DNA of 64,000 nt, from assembly GCF_004193775.1 (NCBI RefSeq), contig NC_041011.1, positions 17,131,173-17,195,172 on the forward strand. Reading direction: 5' to 3'. The stretch comes from Glycine soja. Its lineage: Eukaryota > Streptophyta > Magnoliopsida > Fabales > Fabaceae. The position numbers were made by a program, and so were the translations under genes. The stretch's first letter is position 1, and every line of letters begins with the position of its first letter. The notes beneath the pieces were generated by a model. It was not told the origin of the DNA, made no database searches, and was given only the letters and a program-made list of their open reading frames with translations. Of this stretch, positions 11,057-23,140 are shown one piece after another.

Positions 11057-11360
11057 TTGATCACGTCTTCATTCTTGTCTGATTCTGCCATTGGCATGGG
11101 TGGCAGTGATTCTGGGGGCTCGATTGAGCAACCCATGATGGACCAGAAGGTCATTTCCTTTTGTGGTTCCTCCTTGGAGGATACTCGCTGTGGTACCTTC
11201 AACAGGGAGTCCTTTTCTTTAGAAAGGGTGAGGGCTTTGCATCATACTGATGGGGGCATTTTTTTCCCTCACGGTAGGGCATGACCTTCCACTGCTTCCA
11301 GGGAGCCTGATATGAACCTTCATTGCACAAAGGCTGACTTAGGATCGTCTAGGATTAAAC
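11057..11360 (+). pseudogene. Possible start of a gag-like ORF (fragment)
   Basis: A 75-codon frame reads CGSSLEDTRC and then FSLERVRALH, faintly like the N-terminus of legume retroelement proteins whose next part resembles the gag-like piece at 57833. It stops at 11283 and the sequence then runs into an LTR-like unit. The link to 57833 is a guess based on orientation and on the nest in between. Confidence 0.25.
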
Positions 11361-12052
11361 CTTGATGGAAAATGCGGAAATTGATTAAGGAAAGGATGGA
11401 AAATTGGCAAGATTTAAGGGTTGGGCGGTGGCTAATTTCGTGGGCCTTAATAAGGTGGTTCTTGGCATAAAATGGAAGAATGAGATGATAAAACATAGGT
11501 TAAGTGGTGGCTGGACAGAAATATAGAAATGGAAATAACTCAAGCTACATGGCTCCAAATGAGGTGATTCCAAAACGAGGTGAAAGATCTCGTTTTGAAA
11601 TTCAATTTAGGCTCAAAAATCACTTAATTTGAGCGTGTAAAACGAGAGTTATGGCCATGAGATAATTCTGGGCAGAAGTGAATTTTCAGGAATTATGGTT
11701 TGAAAGAACAAGGTTGAAGATGAAAAGAAGGAAATAATCAATCTTTCCGGCGAAGGCAACACACAAAGGTTGTGAAAGTCCTTTGATATAGCCAGGGTGT
11801 TCTTGAATCACTCAAGAACTTAGGAGAATCACTCTCACTAAGATGAAAGAGATAAACTCAAATTTTCTGAATAAAACTCAACTTGTGTTTATTGATAAAA
11901 TGGTTCAGCTTATATAGAAGCTTTACATCAGATTTTAGTAATGATCCACTAACTTAGAATTAAAAGAACTTAATGCCACTAACCTAGGGAATTAAAAGAA
12001 CTTAATGGCTAAGTGTAACTGAAATTGTGGCAACCAATATTCACCCCTAACA
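11361..12052 (-). repeat. Probable LTR of an old Ty3/gypsy element (minus strand)
   Basis: On the minus strand it begins TGTTAGGGGTGAATATTGG at 12052. It contains a TATA-like CTATATAAGC followed by AATAAACAC, and fades near TTTTCCATCA at about 11361. A pol-end fragment lies upstream at 12200-12583. I could not verify a target duplication or polypurine tract. Confidence 0.4.
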
Positions 12053-12199
12053 GCCATCAAGCCAGCCACCATTTGGTCTCCCAAAAGGATGATGCCTAGG
12101 TTGCCAATTGGGCCCTTATTACAACTTGAACTAAACCAAACTAAAGCCCTTTCAGTTGATTAACCCAAAGCATATTTTGGGTCAGCCAACTTTACAAGG

Positions 12200-12583
12200 A
12201 TTGGGCCATTATTTAGACAAACTAAACACTCAAAAATTGAGACAAAGTGGTGCCATTTAGTCCTCCTCCATTTGGGCCATGATACAACTCACAACCTTGG
12301 ACTTTTCTCCTTGAAACTTGGGCTTGCATTCAAATAGTATGTACAACACTTGTTGAAGAGCTTACTTGGCTTTCCTTGCTCTAGCCCTTGTCATAGGTCC
12401 TCCAAGTGGATCCTTGCCCTTGCTCTTGGTCATGTCCTCATCAGAGCTTGTCCTGCTAACTATGATCCTCCCCTCTTCTGCTTCTGGGGGAGTGAAGAGA
12501 AGTAGTGATGGTGGAGATGTCAGGGCATCTCCCCACATGCGACATAGCCATAGTGTTGGGTCGCCATCATCCCTACCTGTCAT
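12200..12583 (-). pseudogene. C-terminal tail of a Ty3/gypsy polyprotein
   Basis: The minus-strand frame ends GGPMTRARARKAK then stop, followed in frame by KPKFQGEKSKVV and IMAQMEED. The PMTRARAK motif is common at the end of legume gypsy polyproteins after the integrase. Only this tail remains, and the rest upstream is replaced by the solo LTR at 12686. Confidence 0.45.
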
Positions 12584-12680
12584 TGGTAGCTATGAATGGG
12601 TGAGGGACGACTTTCTAAAGTACAAGTCCTTTCTTACCTCTATAGCGAGTGTCACTGCTCTTCAACACTAGGTGAAGTTG

Positions 12681-12685
12681 GTAAG
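12681..12685 (+). repeat. Target-site duplication, left (GTAAG)
   Basis: Pairs with ATAAG at 13766-13770, differing at one base, around the solo LTR. Confidence 0.6.
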
Positions 12686-13765
12686 TGATATGCCATTATT
12701 TTCTCCTATTTCTTAACCCTGTTTTGCACCATTTTAAGTACTGATTAGTCTTAATTGTCAAATTAATTAGGCAGTTTTATTATTTGGGCCCACTCAACTA
12801 ATTTGATGTTTTTAATCTAATTTCAGGAATTAATGAAGCATTGGGCTTGAATCCAGAATTGGGCTTGAACTTGAAGAGGGCAGACTATTTTATTCTACAA
12901 AATTAGATTTTATCTTATCTTATCTTATCTAGATATTATTTAGATTTGATCTCATCTAGATATTATTTCATCTAGATCTTATCTTATCTTATCTAGATTT
13001 GATTTGATTTTATTTATGGGCTTGGATTTAAAACAGATTTGTAAGCTTTGGGGCTGGAAAACTATATAACAGCACCAAGGTTCTAGTTTAGGCCTCTCTT
13101 CTTTTTCTTTTTTCTTTTTCGTTTTTGCAATTCCAGTTCTAAATTTTCGTTTTAGCAATAAAATTTTGTTCTTCAATCTATAATTTCGTTCTCTATTGAT
13201 TAATGGAAGGCTAAGTCCCCAGCATTGTTTTCTCTTGAGCATCAAGCACAGTTCTCTTTGAGGTTCTATTATTACTGTTAAATTCTGCTAGTTTTTCCTC
13301 TTCACTAATTACTCTGAATTTGTTGCTATTAATTCATGCATGCTTAGTGCTTGATTAATTGTCTCTGCGCTTAATTTATGTTCATGCTTAATGATCGTTC
13401 ATGAGTAATTGGTGTATGTGTTGCTTAATCACATAATGAATGCCTTATGTTAAATTTTGCTTAGTAATTTAATTTAGGGTTGGATTAAGTGGTTAAACTG
13501 ACAAAGGATAAATTCTCACAACCTAGGATAAGAGACTTTCTTGTGAATCAAGGGGAAGCAATGTATTTTAATTCTAATATTTTCTAACTCACATCTATTC
13601 GCTGTTTAATTTACAAAAGCAAACAACCCCCCCCCCCATTCGTTACTATTTTCCTACTATTTGTTATGAACATTTGGTGTATCATTGCTCGTTGAGAAAT
13701 GACCTAGGATCACTTCCTAGTTACTATATTTTAATGTTTATTTGATTCGGGTACGGCCTCGGTCA
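12686..13765 (+). repeat. Solo LTR of the element-A family
   Basis: It starts TGATATGCCATTATTTTC and ends GGCCTCGGTCA, 1080 bp. It aligns along its length with the A LTR at 14134-15216. No primer site or polypurine tract adjoins it, and near-identical 5-base flanks (GTAAG/ATAAG) indicate an LTR-LTR recombination product. A CTTAT-rich microsatellite lies at 12915-13000 and a C run at 13627-13638. Confidence 0.8.
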
Positions 13766-13770
13766 ATAAG
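13766..13770 (+). repeat. Target-site duplication, right (ATAAG)
   Basis: Right-hand partner of 12681-12685. Confidence 0.6.
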
Positions 13771-13840
13771 CCCTGAGGACTCCTTCAAGTTAGTCGTTCA
13801 GGTTTATGGGAGTGATTGACTTCCCTTTCTGTTAGACAAG

Positions 13841-14133
13841 TGGCCTCAGATATCTTAAGAAGGGGGGGGGGGGTTGAATTAAGATATCACAAACTATTTC
13901 CCCAATTAAAATTTTATTCTTCTTTAATGATAATATCAATGTTCCCTTATTATGAAATACTATAATTCAAATTAAACTAAACTTCCTTAACGCAAAAGAT
14001 AAATAACAATAAATAAAGGAGTTTAAGGGAAGAGAAAGTGCAAACTCAGTTTTATACTGGTTCGGCCACACCCTTGTGCCTACGTCCAGTCCCCAAGCAA
14101 CCCGCTTGAGAGTTCCACTATCTTGTAAAAACC
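13841..14133 (-). repeat. Part of a copia-like LTR interrupted by element A (left piece)
   Basis: The sequence beginning TGGCCTCAGATATCTTAAG, with a G run and GGTTGAATTAAGATAT, is typical of soybean copia LTR ends. It stops at AAAACC exactly where A begins and resumes at 56944 after A with the same AAACC. The lineage is recalled, not tested. Confidence 0.5.
14129..14133 (+). repeat. Target-site duplication of element A, left (AAACC)
   Basis: Identical to 56944-56948, across 42.8 kb of nested insertions. Confidence 0.85.
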
Positions 14134-15216
14134 TGATGTGTCATTATTTTCTCCTATTTCTTACCCCTTTTTGTCACCATTTTAATTACTAATTAGCCTT
14201 AATTGTCAAATTAATTATACAGTTTTATCGTTTTGGCCTACTTGACAAATTTTGTGTTTTAATTTAATTTTAGGAGAATTATAAGGAATTGGGCTTGGAT
14301 CCAGAATTTTGCTGAACCAACTTGGACTTGAAGAGAGCAGATAATTTTATTTGTCATCCAGTTTTATTTTATTTCGTTTTGGGCTGTATTTTGTAATTGG
14401 GCCGCCAGACCTTATTGGGCCCGATAATAAGATTTGTAAGCTTTGGGGCCTAATGACCTTTAGAAAGCCCAGCTGCTAGGGTTTTAAGGTGGTTGGCGAT
14501 ACTGTTCACGTAGAGAGTATGGTAGGGTTTTCATTTTTCAGCTTCTTTTCGTGTTACTGTTCATGTAACAATTTCCAGTTTCGTTTTCTGCTTCACTTTC
14601 CATTTCCGTTTTCTGCTTCAAATTCCATTTCGTTTCTGCTGTTAATGGAAGGCTGAATCTCTAGTTTTGTTTTCTCTGGAGGATTAAGCATAGCTCTCTT
14701 TAAGGTTTTGTTCTTAATATCAAATTCTGATCAGTTTTTCCCCTTCACCAATTATTATGTATTGTTGCTGATATTAATCCATGCATGCTTAATGCTTGAT
14801 TAATTGTCTCTGTGCTTAACTAACGTTCATGCTTAATGGACATGTGAGAGGGATTAATTGGTGTATGTGTTTCTTAATCACATAATGACAACCTTGTGTT
14901 AATTTTCGCTTAGTAAATTAATTTCGGGTTGGATTAAGTGGTTGAACTGATTAGGGATAAATTCTTGTAACCTAGGATAAGAGACTTGCTTTTGAATCAA
15001 GGGGAAACAACATGTTTTAGTTCTGTTAGTTTTTAATTCAAGTTTACATGCTGTTTAAATTACAAAAACAACAAACAACCCCCCCCCATTTTGTTATTGT
15101 TTTGTTATTATATGTTATGAACGTTTGTTTGACCATTGCTCATTGGGAGACGACCTAGGATCATTTCCTAGATACTGAATTTTAATGTTTATTTGATTCG
15201 GGTACGACCTCAATCA
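14134..15216 (+). repeat. 5' LTR of element A
   Basis: 1083 bp, from TGATGTGTCATTATTTTC to CGACCTCAATCA. It is followed three bases later by a primer site, preceded by AAACC, and homologous to the solo LTR at 12686. Confidence 0.88.
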
Positions 15217-15421
15217 AATTTGGTGCCATTGCCGGGGAGTAGTGGTCCAAAGGTTCATAATTATGTTTTTGTGTCTTTGTGTTTGTTTCTTTGTGTTTGG
15301 ATGTAGGCACGATTTGTGGCTGAACCAGTATAAATCTTGTGTTTGTCTTCTTCTTCCATACACTCTTTAATTTCCGTTGTGTACTTTTAATTATCGCTTT
15401 TACTTTTGGTTAAGTTTCTAT
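15217..15421 (+). mobile_element. Leader remnant of element A
   Basis: Non-coding sequence after the primer site. It changes abruptly near 15422 into LTR sequence that matches the A LTR from about position 14352. Confidence 0.6.
15219..15238 (+). other. Primer binding site of element A (tRNA-Asp type, two mismatches)
   Basis: TTGGTGCCATTGCCGGGGAG. Plant tRNA-Asp would call for TGGCGCCGTTGCCGGGGA (from memory), so two positions differ. Confidence 0.65.
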
Positions 15422-15459
15422 TTTTGTCGTCCAGTTTTATTTTATTTCATTTTTGACCT
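15422..15459 (+). repeat. Truncated 3' LTR of element A (left piece)
   Basis: CCAGTTTTATTTTATTTC matches the 5' LTR just upstream of 14381. The match continues after C at 56114. Its last five bases, GACCT, are the left target duplication of C. Confidence 0.65.
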
Positions 15460-17080
15460 TGTCGCAGCGTGCCCTTTGCGGGCGAGCGAGGGCGAGGCTC
15501 ACGGGTGCGCTTTCCAAAGGAGGAAAGATGCGCGGAGTCGCCACCAACGTTTATTTGTGGAAAACGTCGAAAAATCCGAAGGAAACCGGTCAAAATGAAA
15601 ATTCTAAGTTCGGGAGTTGTATTTACGCTTGAGGAAGGTATTAGCACCTCTTACGTTTGTCTCAAAGGACAACGGCCTATTTTTAGAATTGTGGAAATTG
15701 TGTTACCTTAACTTTTATTTCTTTTTTATTTTTTGAGGTCGACAAAAAGCGGGGCTTTTGCTCCTACGTACCCTCCTTTGGAGAAGAAATCAGACCTATG
15801 TAGTTCTTTCTTATGCGTGAATTAAGTGATTCTTTTTACTTGAAAGGTGATCATTTTAAGGCGTTGGACCTTAAAAATGATCCATTTTACTTGGTAAGAA
15901 ACTGAAATGATAAACTTTCAAAACCCTATTTTTTGTGGACGAGCTTGACTAGGCGAGTTGATTTTAGCCTTAATTTCACTTTAGTTATTAGTCAATTCAA
16001 TTAAGAATGAGAAATCCCAAAGAGAAAACGTCCGATTGATTTTGCGCTTTATTTTACTAAAAGGGTATTTTTTGATTATTATATTATTACTTTACCTCTT
16101 TTTTGATTTCCGACGTGGTTACGGCACAACCGAACAGTCGCAATTCATTTTAACAGAAATTAACGAATGATACAATTCAAATGATCGGTGGAAATTTATT
16201 TTATTTGTAGATTAAGCGAGAAATGACTTAAACAAATGGCTTAAGCACGTCAAAAGGGGGTATAAAAAGCAAATGAAAACGAGAATAAAAATACATGAAA
16301 CAAAATATGGACCACCACGGGTACATAGAATGAATTGAAAAGCTCGGTTTGAGGTACTTACCCGTTGAAGACTGAAGAAAACGAAGAACGAACGATGAAT
16401 CTTGAAGAACGGTCGAGAATCTTCGCGTAATTACTCACGGAAACGTTACGGAAGCGCCTCGGCTTGGATTTTCTTCACGGAAATAATTTTCCTCAGCAAT
16501 TTCGAGGGAGAGAGAAGTTCCAAGAAGGCTGAACCCTTTTCTTCTTCACTCCTCCCCCTATTTATAGCAAAATAGGGGAGGAGCTTGCCACCCAGCTCGC
16601 CCAGGCGAGCTCAGCTCGCCCAGGCGAGCAAGGTTGCTTCCTCCAGAAGCAACAGCCTTCTGGAGGAAGGATCTGGAAGGCCCAAGTGGGCCAGATTGGT
16701 ATTTGTACCCCCCTTTTTACTAAATGCACCCCCTTCTATTTTTTGGTAATTCTTTTTCCGTAACGTTACGAAACTTCACGAATTTCATAACGATACTTAT
16801 TTTTCTTCCGCAAGGTTACGAATCCTTACGGATTATGTATTTACTCTTTTTTAGCTTTCGAAGAAGTTACGGAAACTTACGGATTGCGCAAAAACACTTC
16901 TTTTTGATTTCCGCCACATTACGGAATTTCACGGATCGCGCAAGCTTGCTTCCTTTAGATTTCTGGCACGTCTCGGGACTTCACATATTGTGCAACAAAG
17001 GACGCCAAGTGTCTCGAAGCGGCCAATCAAAGGTTGTATATCATCAAATAATAATCCCCGGACGAAATTAGGGTATGACA
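15460..17080 (-). repeat. 3' LTR of element C
   Basis: 1621 bp, TGTCATACCC at 17080 to TGCGACA at 15460 on the minus strand. A purine-rich tract adjoins it at 17081. It has one more 19-bp GCTCGCCCAGGCGAGC unit than the 5' LTR. The TATA-like box is near plus 16558-16567 and the GTAAGT leader donor near 16357-16366. Confidence 0.92.
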
Positions 17081-17097
17081 GTTGCCCCTCTTTACTT
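17081..17097 (-). other. Polypurine tract of element C
   Basis: On the minus strand AGTAAAGAGGGGCAAC directly precedes the 3' LTR. It is identical to the tract of D at 41306-41321. Confidence 0.8.
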
Positions 17098-17342
17098 ACC
17101 TCTCATCGGAGATAAGAGGAAAGCAAAGATAGGACACTGATTTCGTCCGTCCTGCCCTTTCCGTGATGACGACTCTCGCCTCTACTTCTTCTTTTTTCTT
17201 ATGCTCAAAACAAAATACAAACAAACCAGCACGACGAATATAATATACATATACACATATACACATATTTAGCGAAGGAACTGATTCGGCAAACAACAGA
17301 AGAACGTGTTTCTCAGTCACCAGAGGCTTCGCGTTTGATAAT

Positions 17343-19244
17343 GGAGGACACATGAACAGCGCTAGGCAATGACATTCATGGGGCTCCGAACAAAGGGTGA
17401 GAATGGAGGATTGCCTTGAGGGTCCGCACTTAGGCAATCATGAAACACAGCTCCAATCTCGAAAGTGGAGGACACATGAACAACCCTAGGCAATAACGTT
17501 CATGGGGCTCCGAAAAAGGGTGAGAATGGAGGATTGCCTTGTGGGTCCGCACTTAGGCAATCATGAAACACAGCTCCAAACTCGAAAGTGGAGGACACAT
17601 GAAGAGCCCTAGGCAATAACGTTCATGGGGCTCCGAAAAAGGGTGAGAATGGAAGATTGCCTTGAGGGTCCGCACTTAGGCAATCATGAAACACAGCTCC
17701 AAACTCGAAAGTGGAGGACACATGAATAGCCCTAGGCAATAACATTCATGGGGCTCCGAAAATGGGTGAGAATGGAGGATTGCCTTGAGGGTCCGCACTT
17801 AGGCAATCATGAAACACAGCTCCAAACTCGAAAGTGGAGGACACATGAACAGCCCTAGGCAATAACGTTCATGTGGCTCCGAAAAAGGGTGAGAATGGAG
17901 GATTGCCTTGAGGGTCCGCACTTAGGCAATCATGAAACACAGCTCCAATCTTGAAAGTGGAGGACACATGAACAGCCCTAGGCAATAATGTTCATGGGGC
18001 TCCGAAAAAGGGTGAGAATAGAGGATTGCCTTGAGGGTCCGCACTTAGGCAATCATGAAACACAGCTCCAATCTCGAAAGTGGAGGACACATGAACAGCC
18101 CTAGGCAATAACGTTCATGGGGCTCCGGAAAAGAGTGAGAATGGAGGATTGCCTTGAGGGTCCGCACTTAGGCAATCATGAAACATAGCTCCAAACTCGA
18201 AAGTGGAGGATACATGAACAGCGCTAGGCAATAACATTCATGGGGCTCCGAAAAAGGGTGAGAATGGAGGATTGCCTTGAGGGTCCGCACTTAGGCAATC
18301 ATGAAACACAGCTCCAAACTCGAAAGTGGAGAACACATGAACAGCCCTAGGCAATAACGTTCATGTGGCTCCGAAAAAGGGTGAGAATGGAGGATTGCCT
18401 TGAGTGTCCGCACTTAGGCAATCATGAAACACAGCTCCAATCTCGAAAGTGGAGGACACATGAACAGCCCTAGGCAATAACGTTCATGGGGCTCCGAAAA
18501 AGAGTGAGAATGGAGGATTGCCTTGAGGGTCCGCACTTAGGCAATCATGAAACACAGCTCCAAACTCGAAAGTGGAGGACACATGAACAGCGCTAGGCAA
18601 TAACATTCATGGGGCTCTGAAAAAGGGTGAGAATGGAGGATTGCCTTGAGGGTCCGCACTTAGGCAATCATGAAACACAGCTCCAAACTCGAAAGTGGAG
18701 GACACATGAACAGCCCTAGGCAATAACATTCATGGGGCTCCGAAAATGGGTGAGAATGGAGGATTGCCTTGAGGGTCCGCACTTAGGCAATCATGAAACA
18801 CAGCTCCAAACTCGAAAGTGGAGGACACATGAACAGCCCTAGGCAATAACGTTCATGTGGCTCCGAAAAAGGGTGAGAATGGAGGGTTGCCTTGAGTGTC
18901 CGCACTTAGGCAATCATGAAACACAGCTCCAATCTCGAAAGTGGAGGACACATGAACAGCCCTAGGCAATAACGTTCATGGGGCTCCGAAAAAGAGTGAG
19001 AATGGAGGATTGCCTTGAGGGTCCGCACTTAGGCAATCATGAAACACAGCTCCAAACTCGAAAGTGGAGGACACATGAACAGCGCTAGGCAATAACATTC
19101 ATGGGGCTCCGAAAAAGGGTGAGAATGGAGGATTGCCTTGAGGGTCCGCACTTAGGCAATCATGAAACACAGCTCCAAACTCGAAAGTGGAGGACACATG
19201 AACAGCCCTAGGCAATAACGTTCATGGGGCTCCGAAAAAGGGTG
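17343..19244 (-). repeat. 123-bp tandem repeat array in the 3' region of element C
   Basis: About 15.5 units start at 17343, 17467, 17590, 17713 and so on every 123 bases (the first is 124) up to 19189. Each unit holds two inverted repeats: GATTGCCT...AGGCAATC and CATGAAC...GTTCATG. Variant bases group units into repeated blocks: units 9-11 (18328-18696) match units 13-15 (18820-19188) in diagnostic variants. No reading frame spans the units. D has different arrays in the corresponding place. Confidence 0.95.
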
Positions 19245-21250
19245 GTTGGTAGGACCAAACGGTCTACCGGGTTCTTCCACCTGAAAGGCAAACATGCTTT
19301 TTGTAAAGAAAAATAAATCATTCGCGAGAGCACCATATCTTAGAGAAACAATATACTTGCGCCAAGGGTAATCTTCCTTGTAACCGAGAATGAAGGGTAG
19401 GATGTCAACTTTTAGCCTTCAAATGAACATGCAAGGGAAACATCGGGCTAAGCTGAAAATAAATCACTCATAGTGTATAAAACTCACAAGGCAAGTGTTT
19501 TATCCTATTCCCAAACCATAACTGCACCATGACTTCATTTTGCACATGATTTCCTATCGAATCAAAGATCAAACATACGATCACGGACCAATAGGATTTT
19601 CTCGAGGATAGTGTTTTTTGGAGAGGAAGCTGGGTGTTTCGGTCTTTTCCTCTTTGTTCATGTGGGGTGGGATATTGCTAGTCAAGAATGATTCTGAGTG
19701 GCAATCTGGCTTTGAAGAATTTATGTCCTCTTTTTTTCATTGATCGAGAATCGCTTCTTTTCCCTTTTCACTTCTTTCCGATCTTCGACCGGGAATCTTT
19801 TCCTCTTCCTTTTTGTTCTTTTCTTTATTTTCATCTTTTTTCTTTTTCTTTCCTTCCATTTCTTCCTTTTCTTTCTTTTCACCTCTCCTTTCCCATCCTT
19901 TTGTTTGCGAAATCCGGTTTTAGCATTCTATTTGCTCTCCCTTGAGGAGATTCCGCTGTCCTTTGCTTGGGGGAAAGAATGAGGATTCCCTTTTTTATAG
20001 GCCAAGGTTCAAAAAGGTCTAAGGTTGTCTTTCAATGGGGTCTTTTATCGTGTGAACCCAATCTTGATATCTGGGGCGAAACAAATTTGGGTGTCAAGGT
20101 GTCGATTTCGGGACGAGCTTCCATATTGTTCCATAAGGCACGCTTGACAATGATGATTTGAAAACAACGTGCAAAATTAGTCATGGCTACAGCTAGGTGG
20201 GCACTCAAGCATCCTGTTTATGGCATTGTGATACTACGGTTGGGAATTTACACAGACAGACCCAACGTTTCCAAGTTATGTTCTTTCATCAGTTCAATGA
20301 ATTCATCCATCCTCATATCGGTTCATTCCGAAAAATAAACTCTTAGCATCAGTCCCTTGTTTCCAAAAGATGCGTTTGCTCTTTACGAATGATTTATACT
20401 TCTCAACTATAACATGTCAACCTTCGCGGTCTTTCTTTCTCTTTACTTTTGTGTTTTATTTTTATATATGTTCACTAAAACTATACACCTGTGGTCCTTT
20501 ATGAGGAAAACCTTTCTTTGTACATCTATATTTTTATACATGACAAACTTTTTTTGTACACGCATTAGAACTCTTCTCTTTACGTCACACGGTCTATATA
20601 CAAACCCTATTTACATTCAAAGATTTTTCATTTTTTCCAACACACACTTATGGTTCACACAAAATTTTCTTCATATACACTCGTTGCTCACACACAAGAA
20701 TTCCTTTCCACGCATCATTTACACACAAGAACCCTTCTATACACATTTTCCTTTTACATACACGTATAAATAAAACCCTTTTTCTTTTCTTTATGAACAT
20801 GACTTTTATTCACAACGCTTCTTTCTTTTTATTAGGATTTTTGGTTCATTTTATTTTTAGAACGACGTTCCTAAATGAAAAACTCTACACGGTTCCGGAA
20901 TTTCAACAGACACTATTGACAACAATGAAACAAGTACCGACGTAACAACTCAAACGATATGTATGTACAAGACAAAAGTCAAAACATGAAACAAACATTA
21001 GTCCCTTAGTCAAACAAAAATAAGATGATATGTAAACAGAAAAAAACAAATGGAAACAAAAAACAAAAAAGAAATATGGATCAAGGGATCTCCCAATCAT
21101 GTGGCCCCGCTTCCTCCTAAGAAATCGGTCATCTCCTCGTCCTCGCGGGCCTCATCTGCCTCGTTGGGAGCCTCTGCTGGTGCCTCTCCTGCCCGGGCCT
21201 CAGGCCAATCTCCAGGCCACGCGACCTCTGCCCTGAACTGGTCCGGAGTA
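19245..21250 (-). mobile_element. 3' non-coding region of element C
   Basis: No coding sequence. It includes pyrimidine-rich stretches (19740-19930, 20414-20790) that echo the purine-rich stretch on the opposite strand in D at 38760-38940. Open frames here are low-complexity. Confidence 0.7.
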
Positions 21251-22295
21251 GGGCACGGAAAAGAAGTAAAGCCCTGGCTCTACAGGCTGAGGCTCATCTG
21301 ATAAAGACAATCATGGGTCTGTACATGTGCCCGGTGGTTGGCCACTTGCTGGCGAACCAAATGCCGCAAATACTGCTCCGTATCAAACAATCCGGCTGGA
21401 CCAGCCTGATGAGGTGGCGGCACGTCTGCGGCCTGCGGAGCATCCCCCTGGGCCTGTCTCTGTGTGCAATACTTCTCAATAAAAGCTCAGGTGATGGGCG
21501 GCCGAATCACCTTGCTAGGTGTGACGGGGACTCCGAACGACTGGCAGAGTCTTGTGATCAAGGCAGAAAATCCCAGGGCCCTGTTGGACTTATCCGGGTC
21601 CAGAGCGTGCCTGGTAGGCGCCATACCTGCAAATATATAGATGGCATCAGCGATTAGATGAGCCACGTGAATGCTCATCCGCGTCAGGATGGCGTACACC
21701 AGCTGACACTTCGGCAGGGGGAGGTCGGAATTATGGTCATTGGGCTGGATGTTGCTGAGCAGCAAAGTCATCTAGATCTGAGTCAGGGTGGCCATGTTGG
21801 TACGCAAGATCCACACCCGTCTCCCGGCAGCAGTCCGGGAAAAATCCTGCCCCGGTATACATAGCAAATGGGATGTCCATACTCGCACTCCTGACCCTCT
21901 TCCAGCACTAAAGGATATCCCAGAAGCTGGCCGATAGCATCTGCATCAAACGGGATCCACAGACCCCTTACCCAAGACCTCATATCTCGCACGCCCTCCT
22001 CTGTTGGCCAAGCATTGGCATAAAATTCGAGGACTATGTCTGGATCGAACTTGGCCATGGGGGTGACCAGTGATGCCCACCGCCGGCAAACTATCTCCTC
22101 CTGGAAATCGGTATACTCGTCGTCCCTGAGCTGGATGCGTCGCTCCCGGAGAAATGACCATCCCTTGATGGCCTCGAAGCGCTGTTGGTGTTCAGTGCTC
22201 CTAAAGCGGTGGCTGTCATATTCGGGAGCAGAACTGGTTCCTTCAGCCGCTTTATCCTTCCTAGATCTCTTTGAGGCAAGCTTCCTCGGGGCCAT
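21250..22295 (-). pseudogene. ORF3 of element C (putative plant transposon domain), broken
   Basis: Reading leftward from ATG at 22295 the product matches D's ORF3: basic start with KLASKRSRKDKAAEGTSS, then FRSTEHQQRFEAIKGWSFL and WVRGLWIPFDADAIGQLLGY. After EYG, about 18 codons present in D are deleted and the frame shifts. Similarity returns at 21771 (LLSNIQPNDHNSDLPLPKCQ) until a stop near 21487, then runs on in pieces to about 21250. The start is the first ATG after a conserved CGCAG/GAAATG acceptor. No signal peptide or membrane segment is visible, so an envelope role is not supported. Confidence 0.85.
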
Positions 22296-22690
22296 TTCCT
22301 GCGAGAACAAACATTTAGAAGTTAGTTTTACAAGATAATGCTTGTCTTAACGCAAAAAATGTCAAGCTAATCCCTCCGGTTTAGAACGAACTCATGCGCA
22401 CGTTTAAAGTAACACATTTATGCACATGCGTATGTGTAGAATATCCTACTATTTATATCAACATAGAGGCCATCCAACACATCCTAATTGTCATACATAT
22501 ATATGCATTTGAAAAGAACACACATTCTCACGCTTAAGGCATTGCGTCAAAATTTAAACTTAACTATGTCCTAAACATTTGCTATCACAAACTACCTACA
22601 CACACTTGAAATATATATACCATACAAACTTTCATTGTTTCACTCACACTTATGCATATTGGCAAGATATTTACATTATGCACATACTTA

Positions 22691-22695
22691 CATTC
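22691..22695 (+). repeat. Target-site duplication of element D, left (CATTC)
   Basis: Identical to 42992-42996. Confidence 0.95.
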
Positions 22696-23113
22696 TGTCA
22701 TACCCTAATTTCGTCCGGGAACCTTTGCTTGATAACATGCGACCATTCTTTGGTCCTTGTGAGGTGCTTGGCATCCATCATTAGGCAATTTGTGAAATTC
22801 CAGGACATGCCGAAAAACCAAAAAAAATATTGATGCACAATCCGTAAGTTTCCGTGACACACCGGAAATCAAATGGGAGCATCGTTGCATAATTAAGTGA
22901 GGTTCCGTAACATTCCGTAAGTCAAAAAGGGGATGATTATGTAATCCGCAAGGTTCCGTAACATTACGGAAAGAAAACAAGTATCGTTACGAAATTCGTA
23001 AGTTTCCGTAACTTTACGAAAAAAGAATCACCAAAAAACAGCAGAGGGGGGTGTACTTAGTAAAAATGGGGGTGCAAATAGCACCCAGGCCCACTTGGGC
23101 CCTCTAGAATATT

Positions 23114-23140
23114 CCTCCAGAAGGCTGTTGCTTCTGGAGG
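23114..23140 (+). promoter_or_regulatory. 27-bp hairpin upstream of the LTR promoter
   Basis: The arms CCTCCAGAAG and CTTCTGGAGG (10 perfect pairs) enclose GCTGTTG. The same structure occurs in the 3' LTR and, degraded, in the LTRs of C. Confidence 0.7.

Noticed and set aside
17343..19244. Regular repeats resembling a CRISPR array
   Set aside because: Units are contiguous 123-bp direct repeats without unique spacers, inside a plant retrotransposon.
20414..20773. 119-codon plus-strand frame rich in Phe, Thr and Tyr
   Set aside because: Pyrimidine-rich low-complexity stretch in the antisense of element C's 3' region; no membrane-protein family recognised.
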